Shown one piece after another: positions 1-8,178 of a stretch of 64,000 bases of DNA. Position 1 is the stretch's first letter. The number at the start of each line of letters is the position of its first letter. This DNA is from Nioella sp964229645 (lineage in GTDB: Bacteria > Pseudomonadota > Alphaproteobacteria > Rhodobacterales > Rhodobacteraceae), in NCBI RefSeq assembly GCF_964229645.1, contig NZ_CAXREX010000324.1, positions 21,973 through 85,972 on the forward strand. The letters run 5' to 3'. The notes below the pieces were generated by a model. That model was not told the origin of the DNA. It made no database searches and saw only the letters and a program-made list of their open reading frames with translations. The translations under genes were made by a program, and so were the position numbers.

Positions 1-199
1 GCCGTCCGCCCGCAATGGCGGTGATGACGGCAATCGAGAACGAGGCATAAAGCCCGATCTTGGGATCGACGCCCGCGATGATCGAAAAGGCAATCGCCTC
101 GGGGATCAGGGCCAGCGCCACGACGAGGCCGGAAAGCAGGTCGGCGCGGATGTTGCCGAGCCATTCGGCCCGCATCCGGGGAAGGAAGTCCGGGGACAT
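1..199 (-). CDS. SulP-family anion transporter, N-terminal fragment
   Basis: The gene starts at an ATG at 199 and runs off the left edge, so only the first 66 residues are visible. They read as a short cytoplasmic leader, then DLLSGLVVALALIPEAIAFS and a second hydrophobic segment (YASFSIAVITAIAGGR). This is the conserved first-helix pattern of SulP/SLC26 permeases, which import sulfate, bicarbonate or other anions. A GGAGAC motif lies upstream of the start. The substrate cannot be told from this fragment, and a C-terminal STAS domain would lie outside the window. Confidence 0.8.
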   Translation of the reverse strand, partial: MSPDFLPRMRAEWLGNIRADLLSGLVVALALIPEAIAFSIIAGVDPKIGLYASFSIAVITAIAGGR

Positions 200-319
200 G
201 GGGGGAAGTCTCCGTCAGGATCTGTTCGCGTTGCCCGCGCCCATACCTGCCCCGGCTCCGAAACACCACCGGAATCCCGCTGCATTGCGGCGAAACCCTG
301 ACCTGCATGGGGGGAATGG

Positions 320-1495
320 CTACCCTGTGCGGTCCCGGCTGAACAGGTAGACCATCGTTCCTGCCAGGATCATCAGCCCGAACAGACCGAAGAGCTGGCT
401 ATAGGCCTGGGCAGGGGCCGCATCCTGCGACAGGCGCACGAAGACCGGGCCGCTGGCAAACTGCATCACCCCGACCCCACCGATCCCGAAAAGATTGAGC
501 AGCGTCACACCGCGGCCAACAAGGTGCGGCGGCAGGAAGCTGCGCCCATGGGCGATGATCACGGGGAAGGTCGCCCCGAAGAAGCCAATCGCCGCCACCA
601 GGGCGATGGAACGGACCTCGGACCCATCGGGCCAGAGCCAGAGCCCCAGGCACGCCAGGCCCGACACCAGGTTGCCCAGGAAGATCACCCATTTTCGAGT
701 GCCGAACAGGCGGTCGAGCGGGCCGTAGAAGAAGTTGCCCGCGATCATCGCCAGCCCCATGATCAGCGACGCGCTGCCGATCCGGCCGATATCGGCGTCG
801 TAGACATCGCCAAGATAGGGCGCGATCCAGAGCCCGCGCGTGCCGGCCGCCGGCGCATAGTTCACGAACATGATCACGAAGATCGGCCATAGGGCCGGAA
901 TCTTCAGAAGGTCGAGCACGGATCCTTTCTGGTTGCCCTCGTGCGGGGCCGGGTTGCGCACCGTCAGCGCCAGCAGGATCGCGACCAGAAGGGTCGCCCC
1001 GGCCAGGCCCCACATGGTGCCTCGCCAGCCGATGGACGCGACCGCCCAGGCCAGCGGCAGGGCCGCGCCGATATTTCCAAGCGTGCCCGTGCCAAGGATG
1101 ACCCCCGCGAAGGTCGCGAAAACGGCGGCAGGGTAGTCGCGGGCCAGGATATAGTAGCTGGCCATCAGGACCGGCGAACAGCCGATCCCGATCAGCATCA
1201 TCGCAACCGTCACCCATCCTGGCCCCTGTGCCAACGCCATGACCGCCGCGCCCCCGGCACCGCCCAGGGCCAGCAGAACCGACGATGTCAGCCGCGGTCC
1301 GATCCGGTCGAGCGCCCATCCCACGGGAATCTGCATTGCCGCGAAGACGACGAACCAAAGGCCCGAGGCCATGGCCAGATCCTCGGCCCCTGCCCCGATA
1401 TCGGTCGCAAGAACGGGCGAAAGAACCGCCAGGAACGCACGGTAAAACTGGCTGAGCACATAGGCCAGCACCAGGAAAATCATGCCGGGGGTCAT
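320..1495 (-). CDS. MFS transporter
   Basis: This 391-residue protein has about twelve hydrophobic segments and the usual MFS loop between helices 2 and 3 (VGWALDRIGPR). It belongs to the major facilitator superfamily, inner-membrane carriers driven by proton or ion gradients; the substrate is unknown. I chose the ATG at 1495 because GGGAGGAAAGC lies just upstream, whereas the longer frame to 1531 adds twelve hydrophilic residues without a ribosome site. It diverges from fbpA, and the two share a 171-bp region carrying a promoter and palindrome, so co-regulation by iron is possible. That last point is inference. Confidence 0.85.
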   Translation of the reverse strand: MTPGMIFLVLAYVLSQFYRAFLAVLSPVLATDIGAGAEDLAMASGLWFVVFAAMQIPVGWALDRIGPRLTSSVLLALGGAGGAAVMALAQGPGWVTVAMMLIGIGCSPVLMASYYILARDYPAAVFATFAGVILGTGTLGNIGAALPLAWAVASIGWRGTMWGLAGATLLVAILLALTVRNPAPHEGNQKGSVLDLLKIPALWPIFVIMFVNYAPAAGTRGLWIAPYLGDVYDADIGRIGSASLIMGLAMIAGNFFYGPLDRLFGTRKWVIFLGNLVSGLACLGLWLWPDGSEVRSIALVAAIGFFGATFPVIIAHGRSFLPPHLVGRGVTLLNLFGIGGVGVMQFASGPVFVRLSQDAAPAQAYSQLFGLFGLMILAGTMVYLFSRDRTG

Positions 1496-1589
1496 GCTTT
1501 CCTCCCTCTCGAAAGCCGGGCAACCCTGCACCGAAGGTTAACAGGTGCACAAGCGGGAATCTTTTTCCGAGTAATTTTGTTGGGAATGC

Positions 1590-1645
1590 TTGACAGCCCG
1601 GCGCGGCGTGGTATTCCAGCACTAATCCGAGTGAATTACTCGGTT
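1590..1645 (+). promoter_or_regulatory. fbpA promoter with overlapping palindromic operator
   Basis: A sigma70-like promoter is visible: TTGACA at 1590-1595, a 16-bp spacer and TATTCC at 1612-1617. Directly downstream is the palindrome CCGAGT-GAATT-ACTCGG (1627-1643), placed where a repressor would cover the transcription start. A half-site, CCGAGTAATTT, sits at 1567-1577 on the side of the divergent MFS gene. In front of a ferric-iron binding protein gene this is a good candidate for an iron-responsive operator of the Rhodobacterales type. The regulator's identity is inference. Confidence 0.6.
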
Positions 1646-1666
1646 AAAGGAACAAGGACATTCAGG

Positions 1667-2683
1667 ATGACCCGCACGATCTCTGCCCTGCTCGCCACCA
1701 GCGTTCTGGCCGGCTCGGCCGCCATGGCCACCGCGCAGGAACTCAACATCTACTCCTCGCGTCACTACGACACTGACGAAGCGCTCTATTCCGGCTTCGA
1801 ACAGGCCACGGGCATCACGATCAACCGGATCGAAGGCGACGCGGACGAACTGATGGCACGGATGCAGGCGGAGGGCCGCAATTCTCCGGCTGACGTGTTC
1901 ATCACCGTTGACGTGTCCCGCCTGAACCGCGCGGTCGATGCCGGGCTTCTGCAGCCGGTCGACAGCGAACTGCTCGAAGCCCGCATTCCCGCGAACCTTC
2001 AGGATGACGAGAACCTGTGGTTCGGCTTCTCGCAGCGCTCGCGGATCATCTTCTACAACACCGACTTGGTCGACACGCCCCCCGCGACCTATGCCGACCT
2101 GGCCGATCCGGCTTATGAAGGGCTGGTCTGCATCCGCTCTTCGACCAACACCTACAACCAGACGTTGCTGGCCTCGATCATCGCCCACGAGGGCGAGGAA
2201 GCCGCGCGGGACTGGGCCGCTGGCGTGGTGCGCAACTTCGCCCGCTCGCCGCAAGGCGGCGACACCGACCAGATCCGCGGCGTGGCCTCTGGCGAATGCG
2301 GCGTGGCCGTGTCGAACACCTACTACTTCGTGCGCGCCCTGCGCGAGCAGGTGGATGGCGTGAGCGAGCATCTGGATGTGATCGGCTATGTCTTCCCCGA
2401 CCAGGATGGCAACGGCGCCCACATGAACGTGTCCGGAGCAGGCGTGGCCGTGAATGCCCCCAACCGCGATGCCGCCGTCGCCTTCCTCGAATACCTCGCC
2501 TCGGACGACGCCCAGGTCTACTTCTCGTCGGGCAACAACGAATACCCGGCCGTGGAAGGCGTGCCCATGGTCGCAGAACTGGCAGGGCTTGGTGAGTTCC
2601 AGGCCGACGCGGTGAGCCTGTCGGACGTGGCAGACAACCTTGCTACCGCGCAGCGCATCTTCAACGAGGTCGGCTGGCCTTGA
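1667..2683 (+). CDS. fbpA: Fe(3+) ABC transporter, periplasmic binding protein
   Basis: The 338-residue precursor has a Sec signal peptide (about residues 1-23, ending ATAQ) and the mature start ELNIYSSRHYDTDEALYSGF typical of FbpA/FutA ferric-binding proteins. The tandem tyrosines Y219-Y220 in SNTYYFVRAL match the conserved iron-ligand pair of the family. It would capture ferric iron in the periplasm and pass it to an FbpB permease. The ATG at 1667 follows AAAGGAACAAGG. A longer frame reaching back to 941 is antisense to the MFS gene and is rejected. A terminator follows at 2706. The cognate permease is convergent downstream, not in the same operon. Confidence 0.93.
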   Translation: MTRTISALLATSVLAGSAAMATAQELNIYSSRHYDTDEALYSGFEQATGITINRIEGDADELMARMQAEGRNSPADVFITVDVSRLNRAVDAGLLQPVDSELLEARIPANLQDDENLWFGFSQRSRIIFYNTDLVDTPPATYADLADPAYEGLVCIRSSTNTYNQTLLASIIAHEGEEAARDWAAGVVRNFARSPQGGDTDQIRGVASGECGVAVSNTYYFVRALREQVDGVSEHLDVIGYVFPDQDGNGAHMNVSGAGVAVNAPNRDAAVAFLEYLASDDAQVYFSSGNNEYPAVEGVPMVAELAGLGEFQADAVSLSDVADNLATAQRIFNEVGWP

Positions 2684-2705
2684 TCGCCTGATCGGCAGAG
2701 ATTCG

Positions 2706-2732
2706 AAAGGGCGTCCTTCGGGGCGCCCTTTT
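2706..2732 (+). terminator. Rho-independent terminator of fbpA
   Basis: An 8-bp stem AAAGGGCG (2706-2713) pairs with CGCCCTTT (2724-2731) and is followed by a short T run. It lies 22 bp after the fbpA stop codon. Confidence 0.8.
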
Positions 2733-2756
2733 AACGTCGCAGGCATGAAGAATTTT

Positions 2757-2797
2757 CCCGGCGCCCAAAAAAATCTTCCCGAAGATTTTTCCGGGCG
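2757..2797. terminator. AT-rich palindrome between convergent fbpA and fbpB
   Basis: AAAAATCTTC (2769-2778) pairs with GAAGATTTTT (2781-2790) across a 2-nt centre, and is flanked by CCCGG (2757-2761) and CCGGG (2791-2795), which can extend the stem. It ends right at the fbpB stop codon. The symmetry and T/A tracts on both sides suit a bidirectional terminator. It resembles the palindromes at 23774-23830. Confidence 0.55.
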
Positions 2798-4480
2798 TCA
2801 GTCCGCGATCTGGGGGTCAGGGATGAACTCGTGTTCGGTCCGGTCTTCGCGACCCAGGCCCCAGCACAGGACGATCACCGGCAAAAGGCCCACGGCCCCG
2901 ATCACAAGGCTTGGCACGGCGGCCTCTGCCAATCGCTCATCCGCCGCCAGCCGATGCGCCTGCACCGCGAGCGTATCGTAGTTGAAGGGCCGCATGATCA
3001 GTGTCGCGGGCAATTCCTTCATCACATCGACGAAGACGATCAGAAGCGCCGTCAGCAGACTGGGCCGCAGGATCGGCAGGTGAACGCCCCGCAACATGGT
3101 GGAAGGTGTCCGCCCAAGCGTGCGCGCCACGGCATCGATATTGGGGTTGATGGTGGACAGGCCCGCGTCATAGGCCGACAGGGCAGCCGCCATGAACCGA
3201 ACCGTGTAAGCCATGACCAGAAGCCAGATCGAGCCGGTGATCAGCAGCCCCGTCGAGATGTCGAACCGGTCCCGCATGAAGGCATCGAGCGCATTGTCGA
3301 AGGCCGCGAAGGGCACCAGCAGCCCAACGGCGATCACCCCGCCCGGCACCGCGTAGCCAAGCCCCGCGATCCCGATGGCGGCCTTGTTGGCGCGGGTCGG
3401 ATGAAGCCGGGTATTGAAGCCAAGGAAGATCGCTGCGGTCACGGTGACAAGCGCCGCGACCGACGCAAGGGTGAGCGAGTTCTGCAAGAACCCGAGGTAG
3501 CGGTCGGTCAGGAAGATCTCGAAGCGGCCATGCCCCATCCATAGGAGCAATCCGGCCGGCAGCAGGAAGCCAAGCAACACCGGCAAGGCACAGAAGGTCA
3601 GGGCGAGTGTCGCGCGCCAGCCGGACAGCACCGGCGGGTCCAGCACTTCGAACTTGCGCCCCGCGCCGTGATGGCGCTGGCCCGCGCGTTGCCGCCGCTC
3701 CAGCGCGGCCAGCACCAGCGCCGCTGCCAGCAGGCACAGGGCAAGCTGCGCCGCAGCGCCCCGGTCGGCAAAGGAAAACCAGCTTTGGTAGATGCCGGTG
3801 GCGAAGGTCTGGACGTTGAAATAGCTGACGGTGCCGAAATCGGCGATCGTTTCCATGATGGCCAGCAGAACGCCCCCGGCAATGGCCGGGCGCGCAATCG
3901 GCAGGCTCACCCGGAAAAAGGCCACCCAGGGGCCGCGCCCCAGGGTGCGCGCGGCCAGGTAGGCGGTCGCGCTTTGTTGCAGGAAGGCCGCGCGCGCCAG
4001 CAGGTAGACGTAAGGGTAAAGCACCAGCGTCAGCATCATGGCCGCGCCGGGCAAGGACCGGATTTCGGGGAACCAGTAGTCACGCGGGCCCCATCCGGTC
4101 AGGTCCCTCAGCGTTGTCTGGACCCAACCGGGATGATCGAGGAAATCCGTGTAGGCATAGGCCAGCACGTAGGCCGGAAAGGCCAGCGGCAGGGCCAGGG
4201 CGATTTCCAGGACACGCCGACCGGGAAAGCGGGTCATCGTCACGAGCCAGGCGGTGCCCGTCCCGATCACGGCTGTTCCGGTTGCCACGATCGCCACCAT
4301 CATCAGCGTGGTGCGCGTGTATCGGGGCAGGACGGTTCCCGCGAGGCCGCTTACCGTCTCGAACCCGCCTGTCAGCGCCGCCAGTGCCACTGCCCCTATG
4401 GGCAGCAAGCACAGCCCGGCAGCGAGCCAGGCCAGCACGGCCATCCAGTTGCCGGGGATATGCAGTCGGCGCGGGGTCAT
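2798..4480 (-). CDS. fbpB: Fe(3+) ABC transporter permease (fused two-domain)
   Basis: This 560-residue membrane protein has two tandem BPD_transp_1 permease domains, about residues 1-270 and 290-545, each with around six helices and an EAA-like loop (for example ARTLGRGPWVAFFRVSLPIARPA and ARTLGRTPSTMLRGVHLPILRP, shortened here to their shared ARTLGR cores). That is the layout of FbpB/SfuB ferric permeases. It should form the inner-membrane channel for FbpA-delivered iron. The ATG at 4480 follows AGAGGAC. It converges on fbpA, and no FbpC ATPase gene is present within the window, which is unusual for this system. Confidence 0.9.
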   Translation of the reverse strand: MTPRRLHIPGNWMAVLAWLAAGLCLLPIGAVALAALTGGFETVSGLAGTVLPRYTRTTLMMVAIVATGTAVIGTGTAWLVTMTRFPGRRVLEIALALPLAFPAYVLAYAYTDFLDHPGWVQTTLRDLTGWGPRDYWFPEIRSLPGAAMMLTLVLYPYVYLLARAAFLQQSATAYLAARTLGRGPWVAFFRVSLPIARPAIAGGVLLAIMETIADFGTVSYFNVQTFATGIYQSWFSFADRGAAAQLALCLLAAALVLAALERRQRAGQRHHGAGRKFEVLDPPVLSGWRATLALTFCALPVLLGFLLPAGLLLWMGHGRFEIFLTDRYLGFLQNSLTLASVAALVTVTAAIFLGFNTRLHPTRANKAAIGIAGLGYAVPGGVIAVGLLVPFAAFDNALDAFMRDRFDISTGLLITGSIWLLVMAYTVRFMAAALSAYDAGLSTINPNIDAVARTLGRTPSTMLRGVHLPILRPSLLTALLIVFVDVMKELPATLIMRPFNYDTLAVQAHRLAADERLAEAAVPSLVIGAVGLLPVIVLCWGLGREDRTEHEFIPDPQIAD

Positions 4481-4523
4481 GGCTGTCCTCTAGGCCAACA
4501 GGCAGGGGCCGCACAAGCGCGCC

Positions 4524-5156
4524 CTAGCGTTTCTGCCCATGCCGGGCGAAGAATTCGGCAATCTCGGCCTCGGTGGGGACGTCGCCGGTGAACACCTCCA
4601 CATAGGGCGGCATCCGGTCCAGTCGGTCGGCGACCGCCTCACCCAGGCGCATGGAGTAGTATCCCACCTGCGTGAAGATCATCGTGTTGGCGCGGGTCGC
4701 GGCCATGGCGGGGCTTTGGCCATGCCGTTCCAGCATCGCGCGCATCGCAGCAAGCCGCGTCGCGTCGGCTGCCTTGACGCGGGGCATCAGGGTGTCGTCG
4801 TTCTGCGCCCAGTTGCGGATCGCGAGGTCGAGACGCGAGTCGAACAGGTTCTCGTCGATCCAGCAATCGAAGAGGTTGAAGACCGCGGCACAGACCGACC
4901 CGGCAGGCGCGGCGCAGCGCGCCACCAGGTTTCCGGTATTCTTGGCCTCCCACCTTGCCACGATCGCCTCCAACAACGCTTCGCGGTCCGGGAAATGCCA
5001 GTAGAAGCTGGTTCGCGACAGACCAAGTGCCTTGGCCAGCGGCATCACCTTTACCGCCTCGACGCCCCCGTCCAGAAGCAGCTGATAGGCCGCGTCGACC
5101 CAAAGGTCGGCGGAGCCGCGCCAGCCGCTGGACTTGTCTGGTTTCTGGATCGTCAT
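4524..5156 (-). CDS. TetR/AcrR-family transcriptional regulator
   Basis: The 210-residue protein has an N-terminal TetR helix-turn-helix (about residues 20-65; GVEAVKVMPLAKALGLSRTS followed by FYWHFPDREALLEAI) and an unassigned ligand-binding C-terminal half. It diverges from the flavin oxidoreductase at 5256, with 99 bp between them. The likely job is ligand-relieved repression of that catabolic cluster and of itself. The ATG at 5156 has only a weak ribosome site. The effector is unknown. Confidence 0.88.
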   Translation of the reverse strand: MTIQKPDKSSGWRGSADLWVDAAYQLLLDGGVEAVKVMPLAKALGLSRTSFYWHFPDREALLEAIVARWEAKNTGNLVARCAAPAGSVCAAVFNLFDCWIDENLFDSRLDLAIRNWAQNDDTLMPRVKAADATRLAAMRAMLERHGQSPAMAATRANTMIFTQVGYYSMRLGEAVADRLDRMPPYVEVFTGDVPTEAEIAEFFARHGQKR

Positions 5157-5197
5157 GGCTCAGCGGTAGCACGCGGCGACCGACCCGGGCAATCAAC

Positions 5198-5213
5198 TTG
5201 ACAGGTATGTCGA
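5198..5213. promoter_or_regulatory. Candidate TetR operator in divergent promoter region
   Basis: TTGACA-GGTA-TGTCGA is an inverted repeat with one mismatch in six arm positions. The left arm doubles as a possible -35 box reading towards the oxidoreductase gene. It lies midway between the divergent TetR and oxidoreductase starts, where an autoregulatory TetR site is expected. No convincing -10 box could be assigned. Confidence 0.4.
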
Positions 5214-5255
5214 TTCCACCGAACGATCATCCCCATCACTCCCACGAGGCCGGAC

Positions 5256-7301
5256 ATGAGCAACGATCCCCTGCTGCAACCCTTCCAGTTGAAGCACCTG
5301 ACACTTCGCAATCGGATCATGACCACGGCGCATGAACCGGCCTATCCCGAAGACGGGATGCCCAAGGACCGCTACCGCGCCTATCACGTGGAACGGGCCA
5401 AGGGCGGCGTGGCCATGGCGCTGACGGCGGGCTCGGCGGTGGTGTCGCGCGATTCCCCGCCCGCGTTCAACAACGTGCTGGCCTACAAGGACGAGGTCGT
5501 GCCATGGATCAGGCGCCTGACCGACGGGCTGCACGAACATGGCTGCGCGGCGATGATCCAGCTGACGCATCTGGGCAGGCGGACAGGGTGGAGCAAGGGC
5601 GACTGGCTGCCCTCCATCGGGCCGACCGATGACCGCGAACCGGCGCATCGGTTCTTCCCCAAGATGATGGAAGACTGGGATATTGCCCGCGTGATCCGCG
5701 ATTACGGCGATGCGGCGGAACGCATGCAGGCGGGCGGCATGGACGGGATCGAGCTGATCGCGCATGGCCACTTGCAGGATCAGTTCTGGTCGCCCCTGAC
5801 CAACCGGCTGGACGGCCCTTACGGGGCTGAAAGCCTGCGCTCCCGGCTTCAGATCACGCTGGATATTCTGGCGGAGGTCCGCGCGCGGGTGGGGGATGAG
5901 TTCATCGTCGGCATCCGCCTTGGTGCGGATGAGGCGGAGCCGGGCGGGATCACGCCGGAAGAGGGCGTCGAAATCGCGAAAATCCTGCGCGACACGGGGC
6001 AGGTCGATTTCTTCAACGTCAACCGGGGCCGCATCCATACCGACCCGGCCATGACCGACATGATCCCCATTCAGGGCATGCGATCGGCGCCGCATCTGGA
6101 CCTGGCCGGATCGATCCGCGCGGAAACCGGCATGCCCACCTTCCATGCCGCGCGCATCCCCGATGTGGCCACCGCGCGCCACGCGGTTTCGGCGGGGCTT
6201 CTCGACATGGTGGGCATGACGCGCGCGCATATGGCCGACCCCCATATCGTGAAGAAGATCATCGAAGGGCGCGAGGACGACATCCGCCCCTGTGTCGGCG
6301 CCACCTACTGTCTCGACCGCATCTATGGCGGGGGAGAGGCGCTTTGCATTCACAACCCCGCCACGGGGCGAGAGCTGACCATGCCCCAGGTGATCTCGCC
6401 CGCTGACGATTGCAAACGCGTGGTGATCGCCGGGGCTGGTCCCGCAGGGCTCGAGGCGGCGCGTGTCGCCGCCGAGAGAGGCCACCGCGTCACGGTGTTC
6501 GAGGCCGCCGACCGCCCCGGCGGGCAGGTGCTGCTGACCGCACAGAACCCGCACAAGCGGGAAATGATCGGCATCGTCGACTGGCGCATGGCCCAATGTG
6601 CCGCCCGTGATGTGGAGTTCCGGTTCAATACCTGGGCCGAGGCCGACGACATCCGCGCCGAGGCCCCCGATATCGTCATTGTCGCCACAGGCGGCCTGCC
6701 CTCCACCGCGCTGCATGAACAGCCGGGCGAAAGCGACCTTGTTGTCAGCGCGTGGGATCTGATCTCTGGCGATGTGCGGCCCGCTGATAACGTTCTGATC
6801 TATGACGAAGCGGGCGACCATCCCGGCCTGATGGCCGCCGAAGTGGCGGCGAACGCCGGATCGACCGTGGAAATCATGACCCCCGACCGCAGCTTCGCGC
6901 CCGAGATCATGGGTATGAACCTCGTCCCATACATGCGCGCGCTTCAGGACAAGAAGACCACCTTCACCGTCACCCGCCGCCTTCTGGGCGTGCGCCGGGA
7001 GGGGAATGCCTTGGTGGCAACCATTGGCACCGATTACAGCAGCCACACCCGTGAACAACGCTACGACCAGGTGGTGGTGAACTACGGCACGCGGCCGCTT
7101 GCCGATCTCTACTTCGACCTGCGCGAAGACTCCGTGAACCGGGGCGAACTGGATCACGACGCCTTTCTCAACGGGCGTCCGCAGGCGATCCGCACCAATC
7201 CCGACGGCGCCTTCCAGCTTTTCCGCATCGGCGATGCGGTCTCCTCGCGCAACACTCACGCGGCGATCTACGATGCGCTCAGGCTGATGAAGGATCTCTG
7301 A
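5256..7301 (+). CDS. NADH:flavin oxidoreductase, TMADH/2,4-dienoyl-CoA reductase-like (possible N-demethylase)
   Basis: The 681-residue protein combines an OYE-type FMN barrel (about 1-370) with a C-terminal FAD/NAD Rossmann region starting VVIAGAGPAGLEAARVAAER near residue 388. This is the architecture of trimethylamine dehydrogenase, dienoyl-CoA reductase and the amine or betaine demethylases. The Fe-S loop reads C346-x2-A349-x2-C352-x11-C364, so the second of the four usual cysteines is alanine. Related Rhizobiales and Rhodobacterales enzymes are implicated in demethylating N-methylated amines such as dimethylglycine or N-methylproline, so such a substrate is a reasonable inference. It is followed one base later by a ProC-like gene and diverges from a TetR gene. 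Confidence 0.85.
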   Translation: MSNDPLLQPFQLKHLTLRNRIMTTAHEPAYPEDGMPKDRYRAYHVERAKGGVAMALTAGSAVVSRDSPPAFNNVLAYKDEVVPWIRRLTDGLHEHGCAAMIQLTHLGRRTGWSKGDWLPSIGPTDDREPAHRFFPKMMEDWDIARVIRDYGDAAERMQAGGMDGIELIAHGHLQDQFWSPLTNRLDGPYGAESLRSRLQITLDILAEVRARVGDEFIVGIRLGADEAEPGGITPEEGVEIAKILRDTGQVDFFNVNRGRIHTDPAMTDMIPIQGMRSAPHLDLAGSIRAETGMPTFHAARIPDVATARHAVSAGLLDMVGMTRAHMADPHIVKKIIEGREDDIRPCVGATYCLDRIYGGGEALCIHNPATGRELTMPQVISPADDCKRVVIAGAGPAGLEAARVAAERGHRVTVFEAADRPGGQVLLTAQNPHKREMIGIVDWRMAQCAARDVEFRFNTWAEADDIRAEAPDIVIVATGGLPSTALHEQPGESDLVVSAWDLISGDVRPADNVLIYDEAGDHPGLMAAEVAANAGSTVEIMTPDRSFAPEIMGMNLVPYMRALQDKKTTFTVTRRLLGVRREGNALVATIGTDYSSHTREQRYDQVVVNYGTRPLADLYFDLREDSVNRGELDHDAFLNGRPQAIRTNPDGAFQLFRIGDAVSSRNTHAAIYDALRLMKDL

Positions 7302-7302
7302 C

Positions 7303-8034
7303 ATGCGGCTCGGCTTCATCGGGACAGGCACCATCGCCAGCGCGGTGGTCGAGGGCATCGCCAAGGACGGCCATCAGATCACCGTTTCGGAACGCAGCCG
7401 GGCGCGGTCTGCCGACCTGGCCGCGCGGTTCGGCGTGGCGGTTGCGGACAATCAGGGCGTAGTCGATGCCGGCGATGTGCTTTTCCTTGGCCTCCTGCCG
7501 GGACAGGCCGCCGAGGTTCTGCCCGGCCTCGTCTTTCGTCCGGGCCAGCGCGTTATCTCCTTCATGGCCGGGGTGCCGCTGCCCAGGCTCGCCGCCCTCG
7601 TGGCCCCCGCCGATCCCGTGGCCGTCATGCTGCCCTTCCCCGGCATCGCGCAGGGTGGGTCACCGATCATCGCGCTTGGCGCAACGGATCTTGTGCAAGA
7701 CATCTTCAGCCCTGCGAACATGGTCTACACCGTCGCGGACGAGGCCGAGCTCTCCGCCTATCTCTGCGCTCAGGCCGTTCTGTCGCCCGCCGTGAAGCTG
7801 GTCGCAGACGCCGCGGGCTGGCTTGCTCCGCGCGTGCAGGAGGCGGCGCAGGCCGAGGATTTCCTGCGTGTCCTCGTCGGGTCCAGCCTGATGGCGAATG
7901 ACCTGTCTCCGCTGTTGCAGGCGCTCAACACGCCCGGCGGCTACAACGCCCGCCTGCGCCAGCACATGGACGCCGAAGGGATGCCCGAGGCCCTGGCTCG
8001 GGGGCTGGAGACCCTGGCAAAGCCGACGCCCTGA
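7303..8034 (+). CDS. ProC-like NAD(P)-binding oxidoreductase
   Basis: The 243-residue protein has an N-terminal Rossmann fold (MRLGFIGTGTIASAVVEGIA) and the F420_oxidored/P5C-reductase layout. It is shorter than typical ProC (about 270), and its C-terminal motif is ALNTPGGYN rather than the usual TSPGGTT-like sequence. It is probably a paralogue with a different imine or keto substrate, not the housekeeping proline enzyme. The start lies one base after the oxidoreductase stop, so the two are surely co-transcribed. I infer that it acts on the product of that enzyme. Confidence 0.7.
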   Translation: MRLGFIGTGTIASAVVEGIAKDGHQITVSERSRARSADLAARFGVAVADNQGVVDAGDVLFLGLLPGQAAEVLPGLVFRPGQRVISFMAGVPLPRLAALVAPADPVAVMLPFPGIAQGGSPIIALGATDLVQDIFSPANMVYTVADEAELSAYLCAQAVLSPAVKLVADAAGWLAPRVQEAAQAEDFLRVLVGSSLMANDLSPLLQALNTPGGYNARLRQHMDAEGMPEALARGLETLAKPTP

Positions 8035-8056
8035 CGTCGCGCCCCTCTGGCGGACA

Positions 8057-8086
8057 GTCGCAAAACCGGGATAACCGGTCGCAAAA
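8057..8086. promoter_or_regulatory. Direct repeat GTCGCAAAA, two copies 21 bp apart
   Basis: GTCGCAAAA occurs at 8057-8065 and again at 8078-8086, a 21-bp period that puts both copies on the same DNA face. The spacer contains CCGGGATAACCGG. It lies in the 144-bp gap before the GMC dehydrogenase and could bind a regulator. Function is inference. Confidence 0.3.
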
Positions 8087-8178
8087 TCTCGGGGGGGCAA
8101 TCGGCCCACGGGGCATTCTGAAGCTGACGGGGTCAACGGTCGACAGATCCCGCAAACACACTCATGGGGACAAGACAG

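Noticed and set aside
941..2683. 580-residue open frame including fbpA
   Set aside because: The first 240 codons are antisense to the MFS gene and lack a start site; fbpA begins with its signal peptide at 1667.
5193..7364. 723-residue minus-strand frame opposite the flavin oxidoreductase
   Set aside because: It is a GC-rich shadow frame of a gene with clear motifs; it has His/Arg-rich low-quality sequence and no domain.
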